Shown: piece after piece, positions 59,797 to 64,000 of the stretch
How the letters are laid out: each line of letters opens with the position of its first letter
Numbering within the stretch: position 1 is the stretch's first letter
Assembly (NCBI GenBank): GCA_002335385.1
Contig: DCVK01000061.1
Location: forward strand, 22,762-86,761
Reading direction: 5' to 3'
Source of the DNA: Candidatus Aminicenantes bacterium UBA2190
GTDB taxonomy: Bacteria > Acidobacteriota > Aminicenantia > UBA2199
Length of the DNA: 64,000 nt
The notes under the pieces: generated by a model
Database searches by the model: none
The model's input: the letters and a program-made list of their open reading frames with translations, nothing else
What the model was told of the DNA's origin: nothing
Program-made: the position numbers and the translations under genes

Positions 59797-59966
59797 TTGT
59801 CCCAAAATGGGACAAATATTCCGATAAAACGACGAAATATTCCATTGCAGAAGCATTTTTCGTTAAAAGCGCCCTTTGTCCCATTTTGGGACATCTGGAG
59901 CGTGTCATTCTGAAAACGGCTATGCCATGCTCATTTCGAGGATTTTACCTGTTCTAAAATGGGACA
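59797..59966 (-). promoter_or_regulatory. Array of three TGTCCCA-type palindromes (enhancer sites)
   Basis: TTGTCCCAAAATGGGACAA (59797-59815), TGTCCCATTTTGGGACA (59877-59893) and the imperfect TGTTCTAAAATGGGACA (59950-59966). Centres are 79 and 73 bp apart and lie about 120, 199 and 272 bp upstream of the leftward sigma54 start site. The stretch is much more AT-rich than its surroundings. Presumed binding sites of an NtrC-type activator, most simply the one encoded at 55407. Confidence 0.78.
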
Positions 59967-60060
59967 CATGGCTGTCGCCCAGCGCGGGACCCGACTTCCA
60001 GGAACGGGCCGGACCCGGGGAATGCCGCAGCGGTCATCCCCTGCAGGCCGGAGGCCCCAT

Positions 60061-61500
60061 TCACTTCAGCAGCTTGATTAGTTTCCCCGCCTCGGGCACG
60101 GCATCGAGACCGATCGAGTTGAAAACCGAGAGCTGCTTCCAGTGGGAGCGGTCCACGCCCGATTTGGTCAGCAGCAGCTGCAGGGTCTGGCGGCCGTCGG
60201 GACGGACCAGGGACAGGCGCTCCGGGCCGCGGCGCAATATCTTCGGATCGCTCACGCTCTGGAACGAGTCGACTGAATTGTTCAGGACGGGATGGAAGGT
60301 GCTGGCCGTGCTGTAGGCGCTGAGGGCGATGAACGAATAAACCAGCGCATCCTTGCGGATGCAGGTGAGGCGGACGGCCAGCGGTTCGCTCTGCTCCTGG
60401 GGCACCTGGTACCAGGCATGGCGCGCCTGGAAGCGGCCGACCGCATGGCTGGCCGTTTTCAGCAGCTGGGCCTGGCCCAGGCCCTGGGCCTTGGCTTGCA
60501 GGTAGGGATCCAGGTCCTGGCCGGTGGTCTCGGCCTGGAGGAGAAGGGCGGCCCGCCCCTCCTTCTCTCCGATCACGACCTGCATGGGGGTGTTCTGCAC
60601 GACCCAGCCGGCGGGTATCGAGAACTGAAACGCCATCTCCGGATGGTAGAAGACCCCGTTCTCAACAAAGCCCTGGCGGGGATTGTCGCCATAGATCAGG
60701 CCGTCGAGGCGCCGCAAATAGTCCTCCCGCCTGATGTCCAGGGTGGCGTCCTGGCTGGAGAGCTGCTCCTTGACCTTGGTGATGCGGTCGGAGGTCATCG
60801 GGTGGGTGGAAAGGAAGGTCGGGATGTTATGGCTGCTCGACTCGGCGCTCATGTTCTCCAGGGCGGTGAAGAAGCGCAGCATCTCGCCCGGAGCGTACCT
60901 GGCCTGGCGCGCATAGCGTATGCCCAGGGAGTCGGCCTGGTACTCGTCGCTGCGGCTGAACTTGAGGAACAGCAGTTGCGTGCCGAGATTGGCCAATCCG
61001 GCGAACTTGCGGATGTCCTTGCTGACGACGCTACCCACGACCAGGCCGATCTGGGCCAGCAGCTGGCCGCTCATCTGGGCCATCGAGTGGCGGGCGGCGA
61101 CATGGCCCATCTCATGGCCCAGCACCGCGGCCAGCTCGGCCTCGCTGTTCATCAGCGCCAGGATGCCCCGCGTCACGTAGATGTAACCCCCGGGAGCGGC
61201 GAAGGCGTTGACCATCGGCGTATCGAGAACGGCGAAATAGTGCTTCAGCTTCGGGCGGTGCGAGTTCGGCACCATGCTCTGGCCGATGCGATCGACATAC
61301 TCGTTGAGCGACTTGTCCTCGTAAATGCCGTACTGTTGGCGGATGGCCCGGTCGGTCTCCTGGCCCATGGCGATCTCCTGCTGCTCGGAGAAGAACATCA
61401 GCTCCTTCTTGCCGCTGACCGGATTGACGGCGCAGGCGATGGCCAGCAGGGTTGCGAACAGCGTCACGATGATCCATTGCCCGGGAAAAAATCGCTTCAC
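60061..61500 (-). CDS. M48 family metalloprotease lipoprotein
   Basis: A 479-residue predicted lipoprotein: signal peptide ending LLAIAC, with the cysteine followed by AVNPVSGKKELMFFS, the usual start of periplasmic BepA/LoiP-like M48 peptidases. The zinc motif is HEMGHVAARHS, with the third ligand in SRSDEYQADSLG. The C-terminal 180 residues form an extra domain of unknown type in place of the TPRs of BepA. Likely outer-membrane or periplasmic quality control. GTG 61500 follows GAGGAGGTGCAAC; no ATG fits the signal peptide. Confidence 0.9.
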   Translation of the reverse strand: MKRFFPGQWIIVTLFATLLAIACAVNPVSGKKELMFFSEQQEIAMGQETDRAIRQQYGIYEDKSLNEYVDRIGQSMVPNSHRPKLKHYFAVLDTPMVNAFAAPGGYIYVTRGILALMNSEAELAAVLGHEMGHVAARHSMAQMSGQLLAQIGLVVGSVVSKDIRKFAGLANLGTQLLFLKFSRSDEYQADSLGIRYARQARYAPGEMLRFFTALENMSAESSSHNIPTFLSTHPMTSDRITKVKEQLSSQDATLDIRREDYLRRLDGLIYGDNPRQGFVENGVFYHPEMAFQFSIPAGWVVQNTPMQVVIGEKEGRAALLLQAETTGQDLDPYLQAKAQGLGQAQLLKTASHAVGRFQARHAWYQVPQEQSEPLAVRLTCIRKDALVYSFIALSAYSTASTFHPVLNNSVDSFQSVSDPKILRRGPERLSLVRPDGRQTLQLLLTKSGVDRSHWKQLSVFNSIGLDAVPEAGKLIKLLK

Positions 61501-61537
61501 GTTGCACCTCCTCCTCAAAACGGGTTCCCTTCCTGCG

Positions 61538-61566
61538 TTCATAGCACAAGGGCAAATTCTTTTCAA
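61538..61566 (-). promoter_or_regulatory. Promoter of the M48 gene
   Basis: TTGAAA (61561-61566), 17 bp, TATGAA (61538-61543) on the minus strand. Confidence 0.6.
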
Positions 61567-61591
61567 TTCGCCAGGGGGGGATCCCGGGCAT

Positions 61592-61620
61592 TTGCACCAC
61601 CGGCGCCGCAAGACTATAAT
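61592..61620 (+). promoter_or_regulatory. Promoter of the gamma-glutamyltransferase gene
   Basis: TTGCAC (61592-61597), 17 bp, TATAAT (61615-61620). Transcription would start near 61627, leaving a short leader with GGAGG before the ATGs at 61640 and 61643. Confidence 0.65.
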
Positions 61621-61639
61621 CCAGCGATGAAATGGAGGC

Positions 61640-63334
61640 ATGATGAAACATCTTCTGGTAATGCTGCTGGGCTTCTCTTTTCTGCCGCTGTTCGCGGGTG
61701 ACCGCTTGACCGGGCGCCTGTCCGCATCCCGCTCCGAGGTCATCGGCCGCAACGGCATGGTGGCGGCCAGCCAGCCGCTGGCCGTTCAGGTCGGCATTGA
61801 CATCCTGAAGAAGGGGGGCAGCGCCGTCGACGCCGCCATCGCCGTCAATGCCGCCCTGGGGCTGATGGAGCCCTCGGGCTCGGGGATCGGCGGCGATCTG
61901 TTCGCCATCGTCTGGGACAGCCGCGAGAACAAGCTGTACGGGCTGAACGCCAGCGGCCCGGCACCGGCGGCCCTCTCGCTCGCCTACTTCCAGGAGAACG
62001 GGATCACGCGCATGCCGGAAAAAGGTCCCCTGACCTGGACGGTCCCGGGCTGCGTCGCCGGCTGGTTCGCCCTGCACGGGCGATTCGGCCGCCTGCGCAT
62101 GGGCGACGTCCTGGCCCCGGCGATCGCTTACGCCGAGCAGGGGTTCCCGCTGTCGGAATTGATCGCCTTCTACTGGCAGCGCTCGCTGAAAGCCTTCGCC
62201 GGCTACGAGAATTTCCAGAAGCTGTACGCCCCGGGCAAGCGGGTGCCGGCCAAGGGAGACGTCTTTCGCAACCCCGAACTGGCCGCCACGTATCGCCTTC
62301 TCGCCCGCAAGGGGCGCGACGCCTTCTACCGGGGCGAGCTGGCCGAGAAGATCGTTGCCTACTCGCAGAAGGTCGGCGGTTTCTTTTCCCGGCAGGACCT
62401 GGCCGCCTATCAGCCCGAATGGGTGGAACCGCTGAGCGTAGACTATCGCGGCTATGACGTCTGGGAGCTGCCGCCCAACGGCCAGGGATTGGCCGTCCTG
62501 CAGATGCTGCGCCTGCTCAGCCATTTCGACCTCAAGGCCATGGGCCACAACACGGCCGCCTACCTGCACGCGCTGGTCGAGGCCAAGAAGATCGTTTACG
62601 AGGACCGCGCCCGCTTCTATGCCGATCCGCGCTTCGCCGCCTGCGATTACGCCGCGCTCATCTCCCCCGCCTACGCCCGCAAGCGCCTGGAGCTTTTCCA
62701 TGCCGAGCGGGCCAGCACCTCGCTCCCCGCCGGCGACCCACGCCTGGCCGCCGGCGACACCGTCTATCTCACCGTGGTCGACAAGGACTTCAATGCCGTC
62801 TCGCTGATCCAGAGCAACTATGTCGGCTTCGGTTCAGGCATGGTCCCTGACGGCCTGGGGTTCTGCCTGCAGGACCGCGGCGCCCTGTTCAACCTGCAGG
62901 CCGGCCATGCGAACAGCTTCGCGCCGGGAAAGCGCCCGTTCCACACCATCATCCCGGGCTTTATCACCCGCGCCGGCCGGCCGGTCTTCTCCTTCGGCGT
63001 GATGGGCGGCGACATGCAGCCGCAGGGACACGTGCAGGTCCTGTGCAATATCATCGACTTCGCCATGAACCTGCAGGAGGCGGGCGACGCGCCGCGCTTC
63101 CGTCACGCCGGCTCCTCGGAACCCGACGGCACGGTGATGAACGACGGCGGCACGCTGTTTCTCGAGAACGGCGTCGATGCCGAGTCGGTGCGCGAGTTGA
63201 TCCGCCGCGGCCACAGGGTGAGCCGCAGCGCTTCCGAGTTCGGCGGCTACCAGGGCATCTGGATCGACTGGGAGCGCCGCGTTCTGATCGGCGCCAGCGA
63301 GTCCAGGAAGGACGGCTGCGCCATCGGCTACTGA
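61640..63334 (+). CDS. ggt: Gamma-glutamyltransferase family protein
   Basis: A 564-residue Ntn-hydrolase proenzyme with a signal peptide (about 1-20). The N-terminal part (MVAASQPLAVQVGIDILKKGGSAVDAAIAVNAALGLMEPSGSGIGGD) is standard. The autocleavage/nucleophile threonine is predicted in GDTVYLTVVDKDFNAVS, the acyltransferase-type variant of the TTHxSVVD motif. LFGSGMVPDG-like FGSGMVPDG and FSFGVMGGDMQPQGHVQVL follow. Periplasmic cleavage of gamma-glutamyl compounds such as glutathione, or a related amide, is expected. ATG 61643 is an alternative start. Confidence 0.9.
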   Translation: MMKHLLVMLLGFSFLPLFAGDRLTGRLSASRSEVIGRNGMVAASQPLAVQVGIDILKKGGSAVDAAIAVNAALGLMEPSGSGIGGDLFAIVWDSRENKLYGLNASGPAPAALSLAYFQENGITRMPEKGPLTWTVPGCVAGWFALHGRFGRLRMGDVLAPAIAYAEQGFPLSELIAFYWQRSLKAFAGYENFQKLYAPGKRVPAKGDVFRNPELAATYRLLARKGRDAFYRGELAEKIVAYSQKVGGFFSRQDLAAYQPEWVEPLSVDYRGYDVWELPPNGQGLAVLQMLRLLSHFDLKAMGHNTAAYLHALVEAKKIVYEDRARFYADPRFAACDYAALISPAYARKRLELFHAERASTSLPAGDPRLAAGDTVYLTVVDKDFNAVSLIQSNYVGFGSGMVPDGLGFCLQDRGALFNLQAGHANSFAPGKRPFHTIIPGFITRAGRPVFSFGVMGGDMQPQGHVQVLCNIIDFAMNLQEAGDAPRFRHAGSSEPDGTVMNDGGTLFLENGVDAESVRELIRRGHRVSRSASEFGGYQGIWIDWERRVLIGASESRKDGCAIGY

Positions 63335-63340
63335 GAACAA

Positions 63341-63547
63341 GTTCGAAGTTCGGAGTTCGATGTTCGATGTTTTAAGAAAGGGCAAAAGAGCAAAACAGGG
63401 CCAAATCCGCGGAATGGACAACCCCTGATTTCTTCTTCCCTCAAAGTCGAGCTTCGAACCACAAACCTCTGGCTTCGTATTCATCATGCCTCTCGTTTTC
63501 TTACCTTCTTTCTTCAACGTCGAACCTCGAACATCGAACCTCGAACA
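63341..63547. repeat. Heptamer-built inverted repeat (GTTCGAN family)
   Basis: Left arm 63341-63381: GTTCGAA, GTTCGGA, GTTCGAT, GTTCGAT, GTTTTAA in 7-nt phase, then AGAAAG. Right arm 63504-63547 is the near-complement: CTTTCTTCAACG then TCGAACC, TCGAACA, TCGAACC, TCGAACA. Arms of about 40 bp flank a spacer of about 120 nt that is AT-rich for this genome. Located between ggt and the metK promoter. Confidence 0.87.
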
Positions 63548-63560
63548 TTTTCAAATGTCA

Positions 63561-63589
63561 TTGACATATATGACCTTATTTGTTAAGAT
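63561..63589 (+). promoter_or_regulatory. Promoter of metK
   Basis: Perfect TTGACA (63561-63566), 17 bp, TAAGAT (63584-63589). GGAGGTG stands 4 nt before the ATG at 63629. The leader of about 33 nt has no room for a SAM riboswitch. Confidence 0.8.
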
Positions 63590-63628
63590 TGAAATTCTCC
63601 CAACGCAACGATCTCCCTGGAGGTGAAA

Positions 63629-64000
63629 ATGATCAAGGGGAAATATCTGTTCACGTCGGAATCGGTGTGCGCCGGCCACCCGGACAAGGTCTGCGACCAG
63701 ATCTCCGACAGTATTCTCGACGCCTGCCTGGAGCAGGACCCGGACGCGCGCGTCGCCATCGAGACGGTGACCAAGACCGGCATGGTGCTGGTCGCCGGCG
63801 AGTTGACCACCAAGGCCTATGTCAACATTCCGACCATCGTGCGCCAGACCCTCAAGGAGATCGGCTACACCAAGTCGCGCTACGGCATCGAGTACGAGAC
63901 CTGCGCCGTGCTGGTGCACATCGAAGAGCAGTCCCCCGACATCGCCCAGGGAGTGGACGCGGCCAGGGGCCACGAGCAGGGCGCCGGCGACCAGGGCATG
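63629..64000 (+). CDS. metK: S-adenosylmethionine synthetase, N-terminal part
   Basis: The first 124 residues, cut by the window edge. MIKGKYLFTSESVCAGHPDK is the canonical start; CDQISDSILDACLEQDP, GMVLVAGELTT and the DIAQGVD segment of the ATP/methionine site follow. Makes SAM from ATP and methionine in the cytosol. Ends at GAGDQGM, a conserved loop, so the gene is intact as far as seen. Confidence 0.97.
   Translation, partial: MIKGKYLFTSESVCAGHPDKVCDQISDSILDACLEQDPDARVAIETVTKTGMVLVAGELTTKAYVNIPTIVRQTLKEIGYTKSRYGIEYETCAVLVHIEEQSPDIAQGVDAARGHEQGAGDQGM

Larger units (their letters stand above)
59464..60060. other. 597-bp regulatory region between unknown gene and M48 gene
   Basis: Holds a long leader with a possible small reading frame, the leftward sigma54 promoter and the three-palindrome array. 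About 90 bp nearest the M48 stop codon show nothing recognisable. Confidence 0.6.

Noticed and set aside
61627..61701. 24-codon leaderless frame 6 nt after the ggt -10 box
   Set aside because: It is out of frame with ggt, composition looks random, and ggt has its own GGAGG site directly behind; the spacing is probably coincidence.
63590..63628. SAM riboswitch before metK
   Set aside because: The leader is only about 33 nt with no aptamer-like pairing.

Overview
This is a GC-rich, gene-dense chromosomal window from a Gram-negative-type bacterium: predicted lipoproteins, UppP, ZnuABC, sigma54 (RpoN) enhancer-type regulators and periplasmic-type enzymes. No rRNA, phage, transposase or CRISPR array was seen. 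Gene content and order would fit an uncultured Acidobacteriota/Aminicenantota-like lineage, but no marker in the window settles this, so the taxonomic guess is weak. Most recognisable promoters have a 17-bp spacer, and several place the -10 box only 5-6 nt before the start codon, which implies leaderless mRNAs.

Layout. 1-1900 (minus): tRNA-Ser, SRP RNA, dnaX and the first codons of ybaB. 2031-9460: a large GH13 enzyme and an MFS carrier (minus), then znuA-znuC-znuB (plus). 9540-10319: tRNA-Asn and a solitary PTS EIIA. 10387-17400: an inserted block of visibly lower GC, flanked by a truncated and a complete copy of the 5' end of an RlmI-like rRNA methyltransferase gene. The block carries a sigma54 activator, a canonical -24/-12 promoter with paired upstream sites, a histidine kinase, a receiver-TPR protein, a two-protein TrkA and TrkH. 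17398-30651: the methyltransferase, a radical SAM protein, a sulfatase-fold membrane enzyme, an M1-like peptidase, the hslV-hslU-lipoprotein-DUF362 run, and an ADP-forming acyl-CoA synthetase fused to GNAT. 30868-37582: a polytopic membrane protein facing a minus-strand operon (2-hydroxyglutarate oxidase, class V aminotransferase, FAD oxidase, flippase-like protein). 37866-44631: phosphohexomutase, uppP, acyl-adenylate ligase, Fis-like protein, cvpA, purC, queA. 44774-54076: a seven-gene minus-strand operon gcvT-gcvH-gcvPA-gcvPB-glyQ-glyS-fusA2. 54145-59966: a second sigma54-type two-component pair facing an ABC-like module with a degenerate ATPase and a three-site upstream array. 60061-64000: M48 lipoprotein peptidase, gamma-glutamyltransferase and the start of metK.

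The most interesting material is: (1) the Trk potassium island, with its own sigma54 circuit and an apparent capture of a host promoter at its left edge; (2) the second sigma54 locus, with three TGTCCCATTTTGGGACA-type palindromes, a -24/-12 promoter and an ABC ATPase lacking every catalytic motif; (3) four intergenic tracts of different sequence that share a 7-nt repeat period, two of them built as long inverted repeats. Two genes also appear to need rare start codons (CTG and possibly ATT).
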